Of a stretch of DNA of 45,601 nucleotides, positions 17,580 through 26,895 are shown one piece after another. The stretch is from the NCBI GenBank assembly GCA_949949005.1, contig CATLHM010000020.1, forward strand, positions 1 to 45,601. The letters are read 5' to 3'. Within the stretch, counting starts at the first letter, position 1; every line of letters starts with the position of its first letter. The notes beneath the pieces were generated by a model. It saw only the letters and a program-made list of their open reading frames with translations. It was not told the origin of the DNA and did not search any database. The position numbers and the translations under genes were made by a program. This DNA is from an uncultured Lachnospiraceae bacterium. GTDB lineage: Bacteria; Bacillota; Clostridia; Lachnospirales; Lachnospiraceae.

Positions 17580-19925
17580 TCAAAAATCCTCTTCCGTAAG
17601 TATCACCGTCTCTCCCTTTGCAAGCCTGACCTGCTTCTTCTTTCCATCATAGAACACAAACAGATCTCTGTCCTGATCCAGGATTCCTGTCAGGGTGGCC
17701 TTTTTCAGCCTTCCGCCCTCAAAACTGATGGAAACTAGCCCTCCGCCCCGGGCCCGTATCCCGGTAACCTTCCCTGTGCCAAAGGCCCTTGACAGAGCGG
17801 GAAACAGATGGATAGACTCCGGCCCGCTCTGCATCAGCATCTCAATGATTCCTGCGCAGGCGCCGAAATTGGAATCAATCTGGAAGGGCGGATGTGCCCC
17901 AAACAGATTGGGATAGCTGCCCCCTCCCTGCATGTAATCCACAGGATTACTTCCGTCAACAGGCCGCAATTGCTTTTTCAGGATATCATAAGCCCTCTCC
18001 CCGTCATGAAGATGGGACCAAAGGCTGATTCTCCAGGCAAGAGCCCACCCGGTACTCTCGTCCCCTCTCAGCTCTAATGTCCTGCGGCAGGCATCCGCCA
18101 GCTCCGGCGTCTCCTCCACGGAAATCTGATGGCCAGGGTAAAGGGGATAAAGATGGGAAGTGTGTCTGTGCTCCGGTTCCTTTTCCTCCAGCTCCTCATT
18201 CCACTCCAGCAGCTCTCCCCGGGCACCTATTCGGTAGGAAGGCAAATGCCCAAGGGCCCTCTCCACCTCCTCCAAAAACCTGGAATCCGTGTCCAAAATA
18301 CGGCAGCAACTGGCTGCATTGCACAAAGTCTCTTTCACGATTGCCATTGTCATGGTGGTTGTCTGGCTCACCGCACAGGTTTTTCCGTGATAAATAAAGG
18401 TGTTCTCCGGGGATGTGGAGGGCGCAAAAATCAGTTCTCCTGCCCCATTCTCTGTCAGAACATCCAGGAAAAACCGGGCCGCATCCCGAATAATGGGATA
18501 TCCCTTTTGGCGCAAGAACTCTCTGTCCCCTGAAAACAGATAGTGGTCATAGGCATGGGCGCTGAGCCACCCTGCCGAGAGGGGCCAGAAAGCGTAGACA
18601 GCCGTGCCCTCTCCATGATTGCCTACCGGATTGGAAAGGCACCAGATATCGCTGTTATGGTGGGAGACAAATCCCCGGGCATTGTAGTGAATTCTGGCCG
18701 TCTCTTTGCCGGTAACGCGGAGATTGGTAAGAAAATCAAACAAAGGCTCGTGCATTTCCGGCAGGTTGGCGCTCTCCGCTGCCCAATAATTCATTTCCGT
18801 ATTGATATTGATGGTAAAGTTGGAGCTCCAGGGTGCGCGCAAATGCCGGTTCCAGATTCCCTGTAAATTACCTGGCTGGGTTCCCGGACGGGAGCTCGCA
18901 ATCAACAGATAACGCCCATACTGGAAAAGCAGGGCATACCGCCCTGGGTCCACATCTTTATCCCAATCGGCAAGCCTCTCCGGAATCGGCAGCTCTTCCC
19001 TGCCCGGCCCTAAGTCTAAAGATACCCGGTTAAAATAAGTCTGATAGTCCTCTACATGGCGCTTGTAAAGGCTCTCATAGCCAAGCCTCCTGGCCGCAAA
19101 AAGCTCTTCCCTGCAAGGCTCCCTGTAAGGCTTTCCCTCCAAAAATGGCTGGCGAAAGGGCCCGTTAAAGCTTGTCCGGGCGGCAAAATACACCACAACG
19201 CTGTCTGCCCCCAAAATTTCCAGGCCATCCGCCAAAGCTTTCTTTTCCCCGCCCCTTGCGTCAACCATGACCATGGCGCAAAAGCCCATTCCCTTTTTGG
19301 CAGGATCGTCACTGTAGATCACCGGCTCTGGCGAATCAACATAAGAAGGGTCCACCTGGGAAGGCGCAATTCCGTCCAAAATCATCCGATCCTCTTCCAC
19401 AAAAACTTTGGCCCGAAGCTGGCAGGTAAAGCCCGTCCGCAGGGAAATCATCCCTGGTTTGTCCGCCGAAATCCGCATCGCCATCACCTGATCCGGCGCG
19501 CTGACAAAGGCTTCCCGGGTGAAATTCACCTCCCCCACGCGATAGTGCAGCCCGGAAACTGCCCTTTCGATATCCAGAAAGCGCCGGTAACCTCTCACCT
19601 CCCCTTCCGGATGCTTCATATCCAGAAGCAGCTCCCCCAGCGGCAGATAACTCTGGGTAAACTGGCCTAACACCTCCTGCTCGATCAGCGCCTGGGCCTG
19701 GGCGTATTTCTTGTCCATGGCAAGCTCCCGGGCCCGCTCATAATGCTGCGCCGCTCCGGGAATGTCATGGCTTTGGGGATAACCTGACCAGAGGGAATCC
19801 TCATTCAGCGAGAGTTTCTCCTGTTCTATGCCCGACCACACCATGCCCCCCAGCCTGCCATTCCCAAGGGGAAGCGCCTCCTCCCAATAGGAAGCCGGGT
19901 CTTTGTACCACAATTCCATTTTCAT
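17580..19925 (-). CDS. Glycoside hydrolase family 95 (alpha-L-fucosidase type)
   Basis: GH95 enzymes release alpha-1,2-linked L-fucose (some members L-galactose) by inversion. The 781-aa protein shows the hallmark N-terminus (ALPLGNGRLGGMVWSG), the central (alpha/alpha)6 part with NLQGIWNRHLRAPWSSNFT and INTEMNYWAAESANLPE, the PSTSPEN segment expected to hold the catalytic acid, and WSHLHDGERAYD near the C-terminal end of the barrel. No signal peptide is seen, so it probably acts on imported fucosides in the cytoplasm. GAGGTG precedes the ATG. It is 32 nt behind a MATE exporter on the same strand, so co-transcription is likely. Host-mucin or milk-glycan use is a reasonable inference. Confidence 0.92.
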   Translation of the reverse strand: MKMELWYKDPASYWEEALPLGNGRLGGMVWSGIEQEKLSLNEDSLWSGYPQSHDIPGAAQHYERARELAMDKKYAQAQALIEQEVLGQFTQSYLPLGELLLDMKHPEGEVRGYRRFLDIERAVSGLHYRVGEVNFTREAFVSAPDQVMAMRISADKPGMISLRTGFTCQLRAKVFVEEDRMILDGIAPSQVDPSYVDSPEPVIYSDDPAKKGMGFCAMVMVDARGGEKKALADGLEILGADSVVVYFAARTSFNGPFRQPFLEGKPYREPCREELFAARRLGYESLYKRHVEDYQTYFNRVSLDLGPGREELPIPERLADWDKDVDPGRYALLFQYGRYLLIASSRPGTQPGNLQGIWNRHLRAPWSSNFTININTEMNYWAAESANLPEMHEPLFDFLTNLRVTGKETARIHYNARGFVSHHNSDIWCLSNPVGNHGEGTAVYAFWPLSAGWLSAHAYDHYLFSGDREFLRQKGYPIIRDAARFFLDVLTENGAGELIFAPSTSPENTFIYHGKTCAVSQTTTMTMAIVKETLCNAASCCRILDTDSRFLEEVERALGHLPSYRIGARGELLEWNEELEEKEPEHRHTSHLYPLYPGHQISVEETPELADACRRTLELRGDESTGWALAWRISLWSHLHDGERAYDILKKQLRPVDGSNPVDYMQGGGSYPNLFGAHPPFQIDSNFGACAGIIEMLMQSGPESIHLFPALSRAFGTGKVTGIRARGGGLVSISFEGGRLKKATLTGILDQDRDLFVFYDGKKKQVRLAKGETVILTEEDF

Positions 19926-19957
19926 ATGACACCTCTTTTCTTATTTGTAATAAATCA

Positions 19958-21322
19958 TCACCTGGTCAAATCCTGCACCCACTTGTATTTCCGAAAACGC
20001 AGCATCACCCAGGGAATCTTACCCACCTCATCCAGACAGGTACAGGCGTAAACCGCCAGGGGCGACCAATGCAGAACAAACGCCCCGGCCAGAGCCAGGG
20101 GGATGGCGATCAGCCACATGCACACGATCAGACTGTACATATCGAAAATAGTGTCGCCGCCTCCGTCCAGGACGCCGTTGATGGTCACGGTATTGACACA
20201 GCGTCCGATCATGTAAACGGACATGATCACCATCATTCCCATAAGATAATTGCGGGCCTGATCCGTGAGAATCACCATATTCACCACCAACGGCGTTACC
20301 GCCAGCACCAGGGCGGTGGACAGAAAGCCGATGACGTAGGAAATATTTTTCAGCTTTATCCCATAGGCCTTGCCCAGCTCCAGCCGTCCCGCTCCCAGCT
20401 CATTCCCCACTATGATTCCCGCTGCGCTTCCGATGCCGTTACACATACAGCAGATCAAATCCCTGGCGACTGCGGCCACAGAATTTGCGGCTGCTGCGTC
20501 CGTTCCCATATGTCCCATGATGGCGGTATAAGATGTGAATCCCACGCCCCAGCACAGAGAGCCCCCCAGAAGCGGCAGACACTGCTTTGTAAAGTCGGCT
20601 TTTAGCTGCCTGGGAATCTTTAGAAACCTTCCAAAGGCCGGACGTACATAGGATGCTTTTGCGCACACGGCAACACACAGCCCAAGCTCCACAATGCGGG
20701 AGATGGTGGTGGCAAGGGCCGCTCCCCTTGCGTTCATCCTCGGTGCCCCCAAAAGTCCAAATATCAAGATTGCATTCAGACAAATATTAAGGAGTACAGC
20801 ACAGGAGCTGATGAGGGCTCCCGGCTTTACATGCTCAGATACTTTCATCATGGTCAGATAGCACTGCGAAATGCCTGTGAGCAGATAAGACCAGCCTGCA
20901 ATGCGCAGATAGGAGCTGCCGATAGCGATCAGCGCCTCGTCATGGGTAAAAATATGCATCAGCAGTCCGGGGATAAGCTCACATGCCAGGAAGAACAACA
21001 GAGACACAATTCCGCAAAACCGGAGCATAATGTTAAAGATATCCTCCATCGTATGCCTGTCGCCCTTTCCCCAATACTGAGCGCCGAGTATGGCTCCTGC
21101 CCCTGCCACGGCTCCCAGAAACATATTCTGGACAAACTGGATCTGGGTGGCCAGCGAAACCGCCGTCATCTCATCCTGGGCCACCTTTCCAAGCATAAAG
21201 GCGTCTCCGGCAGCCACCGACGCCAGCATCAGACTTTGCAGCGAGATGGGCAGGGCCAGCCTTGTAAGATTTCTGTAAAATTCCTGTTTGTTGATTCGTA
21301 GTTGCGAATTTTCCTTTTTCAT
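19958..21322 (-). CDS. MATE family multidrug/Na+ antiporter
   Basis: This 454-aa membrane protein has about twelve helices and the MATE signature regions (LALPISLQSLMLASVAAGDAF near the N-terminus, then GAGAILGAQYWGKGD and VGNELGAGRLELGKA in the second half). It probably exports cationic compounds in exchange for Na+ or H+; the substrate cannot be told. GGGAGA precedes the ATG. It is first in an apparent operon with the GH95 gene, so a role linked to carbohydrate use is possible but unproven. Confidence 0.92.
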   Translation of the reverse strand: MKKENSQLRINKQEFYRNLTRLALPISLQSLMLASVAAGDAFMLGKVAQDEMTAVSLATQIQFVQNMFLGAVAGAGAILGAQYWGKGDRHTMEDIFNIMLRFCGIVSLLFFLACELIPGLLMHIFTHDEALIAIGSSYLRIAGWSYLLTGISQCYLTMMKVSEHVKPGALISSCAVLLNICLNAILIFGLLGAPRMNARGAALATTISRIVELGLCVAVCAKASYVRPAFGRFLKIPRQLKADFTKQCLPLLGGSLCWGVGFTSYTAIMGHMGTDAAAANSVAAVARDLICCMCNGIGSAAGIIVGNELGAGRLELGKAYGIKLKNISYVIGFLSTALVLAVTPLVVNMVILTDQARNYLMGMMVIMSVYMIGRCVNTVTINGVLDGGGDTIFDMYSLIVCMWLIAIPLALAGAFVLHWSPLAVYACTCLDEVGKIPWVMLRFRKYKWVQDLTR

Positions 21323-21450
21323 AGTGTATGTCTCCCTGTTGTTGCCGCCTCTTTTGCCGGCGTCATCATTCTATAGGGCATTATAACCCCGGCAGGGGAA
21401 AAAAGAAAGTATGGTCAAACCCTTTTCCCATTCTATTTTCGATAAAACCG

Positions 21451-21479
21451 GTGACAAAAGTAAGCCTATATGATATGCT
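21451..21479 (+). promoter_or_regulatory. Possible promoter of the secreted repeat protein
   Basis: GTGACA (21451-21456) and TATGCT (21474-21479) with a 17-bp spacer form a plausible sigma-A promoter, about 40 nt upstream of the gene at 21519. Confidence 0.4.
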
Positions 21480-21518
21480 ATTTATAATAGCGATACAATA
21501 TAAAAAAGGAGAAAAACT

Positions 21519-22412
21519 ATGAAAAGAAGTGCAAAAAAAATAGCAGCAGTGGCGGTTGCCCTTGTTTTGGTATTGCCAATTATTGAAAATCTTAGAGGTA
21601 TCAATATGGTAAAGGCTGCTTCACCTGCTCCCGCAAGAACGGATTCGGGCGCGGCGGTAACATCGTCCACTCCAGGTACCAGTAGTTCACCGGGCGGCAC
21701 AACCTCTACGGATCCCAGTGCCCCACCAAGTGACACGACTTCTCCAAACCCCAGTGCCTCACCAAGTGACACGACTTCTCCGAACCCCAGTGCCTCACCA
21801 AGTGACACGACTTCCCCGGCTCCCAGTACTTCTCCGGGTGCCTCGGCCTCTCCAAATGTCCCAAGCGTACCGGCCACCAGGCCCTCAACCGGATCTTCCG
21901 CCGGGAAGCAAAGCCCTGTTCCTATCCCTACGCCTGAGAGGATTCCACAGGAGAGCGCTTCGCCGGAAGCGACTCCTCAGAATACTCCCGAAGCCCTGTG
22001 GATCCATGAGCACAGCTTTGAATATGTGACAATCCAGGAGGCCTCCGAAACCCAGGACGAAATCCTCATGCTTCAATGCTCCTGTGGGGCAACCAACGGC
22101 ACCATTACCGCAGCCGGAAGCTCTGTGGGCCTTTTTATCAAGGACACCATCAGAAGAATAGCCAATGCTCCTCAGGATGGAACCGTCACTGTCAGTACCG
22201 AAATCTGGACCTGCTTCAACAAAGCGGTGATGGATGCCCTTTCAGAGAGGCCTGATGTGACACTTGTTATTAACTACCGTTATCACCATGTGGATTATTC
22301 CGTTACCATACCGGCTGGTTATGAGGTGGATACCCTGGTGGATGAAAACGGTTACTGCGGATTCCGCTACCTGGATCAGGTATTGGGCGGAAGTGAAACT
22401 GCGGCGAATTAA
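21519..22412 (+). CDS. Secreted Pro/Ser/Thr-repeat protein
   Basis: This 297-aa protein starts with a signal peptide (about 1-35, KKIAAVAVALVLVLPII), then a long Ser/Thr/Pro stretch (about 35-160) with 12-residue repeats SDTTSPNPSASP. The folded C-terminal domain (about 165-290) has LMLQCSCGATNG, a region VTVSTEIWTCFNKAVMDAL, and four Cys in all. I do not recognise the domain. The repeat region looks like an extended stalk, possibly glycosylated, and there is no LPXTG anchor. AAAGGAG precedes the ATG. It stands alone between the MATE operon and the polysaccharide region. Confidence 0.75.
   Translation: MKRSAKKIAAVAVALVLVLPIIENLRGINMVKAASPAPARTDSGAAVTSSTPGTSSSPGGTTSTDPSAPPSDTTSPNPSASPSDTTSPNPSASPSDTTSPAPSTSPGASASPNVPSVPATRPSTGSSAGKQSPVPIPTPERIPQESASPEATPQNTPEALWIHEHSFEYVTIQEASETQDEILMLQCSCGATNGTITAAGSSVGLFIKDTIRRIANAPQDGTVTVSTEIWTCFNKAVMDALSERPDVTLVINYRYHHVDYSVTIPAGYEVDTLVDENGYCGFRYLDQVLGGSETAAN
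21729..21836 (+). repeat. Three tandem 36-bp coding repeats
   Basis: Copies at 21729-21764, 21765-21800 and 21801-21836. The first two differ at one base; the third is diverged. Each encodes 12 residues (SDTTSPxPSxSP), so copy-number change keeps the frame and would only change stalk length. Confidence 0.85.
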
Positions 22413-22420
22413 TTGACAGA

Positions 22421-22490
22421 AGCCCCCTGGCAATCTTTCCACCAAGATTATTATCACCAAGATGGAAAGAATGCTGGAGGGCTATTGTTT
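22421..22490 (+). terminator. Imperfect terminator hairpin between converging genes
   Basis: 22421-22441 (AGCCCCCTGGCAATCTTTCCA) can pair with 22463-22483 with three mismatches, followed by ATTGTTTT. It lies between the stops of the secreted repeat protein and the AAA ATPase. Confidence 0.55.
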
Positions 22491-24229
22491 TACGCCATCA
22501 CAACCATACACTCTTTCTCGCAAAAAGCTATACCATATTTTATAACCTTTTTCATACTACGGTGCTTTAGTCCTTCCGCGTATTTTTTGTTCTCGATCTG
22601 TTTTAACGCTTCCGCACAAGCCGCCTCCAGGTTGCCATCATCCGCATACTTTAACTCAATCACGCTCCCGATCCGCTCCTGGGTGCAGATAGAGATATCG
22701 CTATATCCTTCCCCCATCTCTGCATTGGACTGAACCAGCCAACTTCCCTGACTCCGCAAAAGTCCCAACACCATGCCATGGTAAAAATTTTCCTTCATAT
22801 TCCTTCGGACTGCTGTGTCCCGCACGCTGATAGAATCCCACAGGTAATCATGGAGCATCTCCTGGATCGTTGCCACATCGCCAGCCGGGAACGCCGCACA
22901 GAATCGGTTGATCCTCTCTGAATCTGCCAGGGTGGTTTCTTCAAACCAATCTTTCACCAAATCAATAAACAGTTCCCTCACCTCCCGGTTTGGAAGCGCC
23001 AGCTTCATCTGTCTTCCAGGCAGGCGGCCACACTGAGTCAGGTATCCTGTCGAATAAAGGACACTCCAGATATTATCAATGGAATCCTCTACATCCCTGT
23101 AGGTCAATTCCTGACGGATGGTTTTGGTCATGGTTTCGCCATTAATCAATCGCTCCACCTCGTTTCGTGTGGTTTGGTTTGCTTTTTTTAGCAGACGGCG
23201 GATGAGATCATCTCCACTGGTATTGGCCCAGTAATTCTCTGGTTCGGCTCCTGGATCTGCCAGCAGTTCATCGCAATAATTGATCACGTCCCAGGGGCAG
23301 TATACATCAACATTCCCAAAACGATACCCGTCGTACCAATCCTGGATCACAGCTTTGAAAGAGGACAGACCATAGAATTTCAGTATTTCATCCACATCTG
23401 TATCCGTAAATCCAAAAAATTCATCATACCGGACATCCGAAACAGTGTGTACCTTCAGATTGTTAAGACCGGTAAAGATACTCTCCTTTGAAATCCGAAG
23501 ACATCCGGTGAGTACAGCAAAGTATAGACTATTATTTGTCTTTAGCGCATTACCGAGCATATTGCGGATGAGGGATACCATCTCATCGTAGTATCCTGCC
23601 TGGAATGCCTTATCCAATGGGACATCATACTCATCAATCAGCAGGATGACCTTCTGGCCATAGTGCCTGAACAAAAGCTGAGAAAGTGTTTTCAGACTTG
23701 CCGCTGCCACTTCTTCTGTCATATCATAAATCGCCTGGGTCGTTGCTCCTACTTTAATCAGGCGCTGATATGAGTCCTTTTCCGTATCAGAAAGGTTTTT
23801 GCTTTCAAGCAAAAACTGGAACCGCATCGCTTCATTCCCTATGACTGTCCGCAATGCCGCTGACGCAGACTCAAAACTCCGTCCATCCACACTTTTCAGG
23901 CTGATGGAAATCACAGGGAACTTTCCCATGTATTTCTCACACAGTGCCTTTTCCTGTGTGATTTTTAAACTGTCAAACAGCGCCGGGTCACATCCCACCT
24001 CAAAAAAGCATTTCAGCATGCTCATGTTCAAGGACTTGCCAAAACGTCTGGGACGGGTAAACAAATTTACTTTCCCCCAGTTTTGCAGAAGCTCCACAAT
24101 GAACATTGTTTTATCCACGTAATAGAAGTCCTCAGTTGAGAATTCCTCAAAATTTTCAATACCAACAGGAAGCTTCTTTCTCACCTTCCCTACACTCCTT
24201 TCCGGCGTCAGTGGCACAGAGCATGCCAT
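22490..24229 (-). CDS. AAA-ATPase-like / DUF1703 PD-(D/E)XK protein
   Basis: This 579-aa protein belongs to the large AAA_ASR-DUF1703 family, abundant in gut Clostridia and Bacteroidetes. The N-terminal ATPase-like part has the degenerate P-loop RPRRFGKSLNMSML (about 55-68) and a Walker-B-like VILLIDEYDVPL; the C-terminal part has the PD-(D/E)XK-like nuclease motif IELKYADDGNLEAACAEAL. The family is expanded and often linked to mobility, but its function is unsettled. The ATG at 24229 lacks a good ribosome site; a GTG at 24184 lies about 10 nt behind GGAG and is a likely true start. It lies between the secreted protein and the polysaccharide locus and may be an insertion. Confidence 0.85.
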   Translation of the reverse strand: MACSVPLTPERSVGKVRKKLPVGIENFEEFSTEDFYYVDKTMFIVELLQNWGKVNLFTRPRRFGKSLNMSMLKCFFEVGCDPALFDSLKITQEKALCEKYMGKFPVISISLKSVDGRSFESASAALRTVIGNEAMRFQFLLESKNLSDTEKDSYQRLIKVGATTQAIYDMTEEVAAASLKTLSQLLFRHYGQKVILLIDEYDVPLDKAFQAGYYDEMVSLIRNMLGNALKTNNSLYFAVLTGCLRISKESIFTGLNNLKVHTVSDVRYDEFFGFTDTDVDEILKFYGLSSFKAVIQDWYDGYRFGNVDVYCPWDVINYCDELLADPGAEPENYWANTSGDDLIRRLLKKANQTTRNEVERLINGETMTKTIRQELTYRDVEDSIDNIWSVLYSTGYLTQCGRLPGRQMKLALPNREVRELFIDLVKDWFEETTLADSERINRFCAAFPAGDVATIQEMLHDYLWDSISVRDTAVRRNMKENFYHGMVLGLLRSQGSWLVQSNAEMGEGYSDISICTQERIGSVIELKYADDGNLEAACAEALKQIENKKYAEGLKHRSMKKVIKYGIAFCEKECMVVMA

Positions 24230-24409
24230 AAGATGCGCTCTTATACTTGAAACTGTATGAATTTCTCCTTAAGATCATAAAAGGGTATAGACCACCTTTT
24301 ATGTTTCCACTGTACCATGAAGCCGCAGGGGCAGTCAAGTTTGTCCATTGCCATTGAAGTGGCTGGAATATACAACCTGCCCTACACCCTTTATCCCTTA
24401 TGGTGACAC

Positions 24410-25333
24410 TCAATTCAATACATCCTCAAAATACACAAATTTATAGTCATTATCTTTAGCGTACTGACACATCTTTTCAACTTTTTCTTTCGTATCAGGA
24501 TTCAATGCCCATTCATGCGTGAATACAACCAAATCTCCGGTTTGATTATTCCATGAATTAGTTGATAATTCTCTTATCTTCTTATCGATGTTTTCCACAT
24601 ATTCTATTCTCATATCTGTGGAGATAAAATGACATCCATCTTTTTCCATCCTATCATGGCAATAGATATACTTATTTTCATCATCGTTAAGATAGTAGCT
24701 TTGTCTGCTATCATCGGCTGTTAACAAACCTATTACTGGTTCTTCAGTTAAAGCCAATAATTTAGACACACCCTCTTTAGAGCCCTGGAAGCTTTGAAGT
24801 CTTATAACATTATCTATAGAATCTGATCCAGCAATACGAATAAGTTCATTTACTGTTTTTAAATAGTCCGCAGATATATCACATGTTTCATAGGACGTAT
24901 CACCATTCAATGTATGGAAGCCAAATTTTAGCCAGTCACTGTTTGCAATGAATTCATCTTTATATCTATCCGGGCATTGGCTAAGATTAAAGTCTCCACT
25001 TTCATACATAGTATAGAAGGTAACAACAATACCATATTCGTCATACAGAGTTTTGACCCACAATAATGTACTATTTTCAAATATTGATTTATAATTCGAA
25101 TTACTTAAATCCTTAAACAAATCAATTGTATCGTCAAAGGTTAAGTTAAAAATCTTATCATCTAACATATTTTCAAAAACATAGGAATCATTTCTTGTAT
25201 AGCTTTTATTCAGAGGGTCAGTCTTTTTATTTACTGCACACCCCCCCCCGATAATAATTGCGAGAACAAAAATAGCCGCACTCATTTCGCCAAATATAAA
25301 CTTTTTAGCGTACCTCTTGCTCTTACTTAACAT
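24410..25333 (-). CDS. NodB-like (polysaccharide deacetylase fold) lipoprotein with a poly-G tract
   Basis: This 307-aa protein has an N-terminal membrane/signal segment (about 15-32) ending in GGGC, a non-canonical lipobox, then a domain resembling polysaccharide deacetylases of the NodB type: NLTFDD (about 63-68, metal Asp), KFGFHTLNGD (His) and VVFTHEW near the C-terminus. A catalytic role on the local glycan is inferred; several canonical motifs are weak, so it may be inactive. Gly-Gly-Gly before the Cys is encoded by nine consecutive G bases (25241-25249), where slippage would destroy the protein just before its signal cleavage site. It is the last gene of the locus and very AT-rich. Confidence 0.65.
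   Translation of the reverse strand: MLSKSKRYAKKFIFGEMSAAIFVLAIIIGGGCAVNKKTDPLNKSYTRNDSYVFENMLDDKIFNLTFDDTIDLFKDLSNSNYKSIFENSTLLWVKTLYDEYGIVVTFYTMYESGDFNLSQCPDRYKDEFIANSDWLKFGFHTLNGDTSYETCDISADYLKTVNELIRIAGSDSIDNVIRLQSFQGSKEGVSKLLALTEEPVIGLLTADDSRQSYYLNDDENKYIYCHDRMEKDGCHFISTDMRIEYVENIDKKIRELSTNSWNNQTGDLVVFTHEWALNPDTKEKVEKMCQYAKDNDYKFVYFEDVLN
25241..25249 (-). repeat. Poly-G tract, 9 G on coding strand
   Basis: Nine C on the plus strand, read as GGG GGG GGG in the signal region of the NodB-like lipoprotein. The frame is intact at this length. Confidence 0.95.
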
Positions 25334-25440
25334 TTAAATTCCTCCGTAACTGGGAACTCAGTTGATAGTTTTTTGGAAGACCTTTTGCAGAAAATTACAA
25401 AAAGCATTCCATTTCACTATATCTTCGCCTTCAGTTTCAT

Positions 25441-26892
25441 TCACACTGTTTGATTGGAATTTACATCTCGTTCATTTGCTCGAACTAATTTAATAATTCG
25501 ACAAATTTTATTAGAGATTTCTTTTATCTCTTTTTTATATAAAACAAGCAGGATACCTTCAAGCAGAAAAAGTAGAACATATAATAAAATTGTATCAGTA
25601 AACACTAAAAATAATATCCCCTGAACACCTAAAAGAACATATGAAAAATTATCCCTTGCTGGACTAAATGTAAGCCTAATATATCTCTTTACTTGATATA
25701 TGCGTATTATTAATACTATATAATTACTGATTGCTGTGGCTATAGCAGCCGCCAATGGCCCGATAAATGGCGTAAAAACTATGTTTAGTACTAAATTTAT
25801 CCCAGCACCAATAAGCATTGATTTTGCAAATGCTGCACTCTCTTTAACAGCGGAAAATATTCCTCCAATATATCCTGTTATTGAACTAAATACTATAGCT
25901 ATAGTTAACCATGGCACATATCTCCATGCACTATAAAATTCGTTTGCATATAAAAATCGTGCTAAAATTCTATTGAATAATATAATTGCCGAGCATCCAA
26001 TGGTTATAAAAGCTTGATATGCTCTATATGTATTTGAAAAAAAGCCATTCTTGTCATCGGGATCAAAATCTTTTACAGCGGATAAAGTCCACGCTTGTGT
26101 AAAAATAACCTGAAATACATTTAAAATAGATGGTATTTTTGATGCTACAGAATAAATTCCATTTGCATCTAAACCGCAAAACCACGTAACTACATATCGA
26201 TCAGAAGCACTATTAACCCAAAATGCAATACTATTGAAAATTAATGGAATACTATAGTGCAACATGGCTTTTTCCAAATTCTTATCCGTATCTCTATATC
26301 TATAAAATTTAGGTCTTATCTTAATAATAAGGTAGATACATTGAAAAATAGATCCCATTATATTTGCCAAAAAATATCCATGTATGCCTATCCTAAGTAC
26401 TAATAAAAAGAAAATATTTAGAAATATCATCGTGACTGATGCAATGACACTGGAAACAGATAAATCAGCAATTCTTTCAGCCCCACGTGCATAAGCAGTC
26501 AAATTTCCTGATAATACTTGTGAAATAAACATTAACAGAAAATAAAAAGCGTATTGATCAAAGACAGGAAATACTTGTATTAATCTATTTAAAAGCAGAA
26601 AGAATAGCACTATTTCTGTACCTGTCAAAAAATATTTTAAACCTATTAAAAATATTTTTGACCGACTATCTTCATTTTCTAACGAAAAACGAAGTACAGA
26701 TTCCATTATGTTTAAACTTAATACTGGAACGAGTATTCCAACTGTATTATTTAAAAGGTCATATATTCCATACTCACTAGTTGATAAAACATTTGTATAT
26801 AAAGGAACCAAAAAAAAGCTTAGCAACCTTGTTGCAAAATTACTTAATGTTAAAAATCCTATATTTTTAAATAAATATTTATAATTAGTCAT
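25441..26892 (-). CDS. Polysaccharide flippase (Wzx/MOP superfamily)
   Basis: This 483-aa protein has about 12-14 membrane helices and the typical start of lipid-linked oligosaccharide flippases (LTLSNFATRLLSFFLVPLYTN, then STSEYGIYDL). It should move the undecaprenyl-linked repeat unit across the membrane for Wzy-type polymerisation. DNA is about two-thirds AT, like its neighbours up to 30.0 kb. It lies 3 nt behind the upstream radical SAM gene, so the two are co-transcribed. Confidence 0.9.
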   Translation of the reverse strand: MTNYKYLFKNIGFLTLSNFATRLLSFFLVPLYTNVLSTSEYGIYDLLNNTVGILVPVLSLNIMESVLRFSLENEDSRSKIFLIGLKYFLTGTEIVLFFLLLNRLIQVFPVFDQYAFYFLLMFISQVLSGNLTAYARGAERIADLSVSSVIASVTMIFLNIFFLLVLRIGIHGYFLANIMGSIFQCIYLIIKIRPKFYRYRDTDKNLEKAMLHYSIPLIFNSIAFWVNSASDRYVVTWFCGLDANGIYSVASKIPSILNVFQVIFTQAWTLSAVKDFDPDDKNGFFSNTYRAYQAFITIGCSAIILFNRILARFLYANEFYSAWRYVPWLTIAIVFSSITGYIGGIFSAVKESAAFAKSMLIGAGINLVLNIVFTPFIGPLAAAIATAISNYIVLIIRIYQVKRYIRLTFSPARDNFSYVLLGVQGILFLVFTDTILLYVLLFLLEGILLVLYKKEIKEISNKICRIIKLVRANERDVNSNQTV

Positions 26893-26895
26893 TTT

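Noticed and set aside
21729..21836. 36-bp direct repeats as a possible CRISPR array
   Set aside because: They are contiguous without spacers, in frame, and encode a Ser/Thr/Pro stalk.
24156..24413. 85-codon open frame upstream of the DUF1703 gene
   Set aside because: It overlaps the start of that gene and the end of the lipoprotein gene, has no ribosome site and an unlikely composition rich in Trp and Cys.
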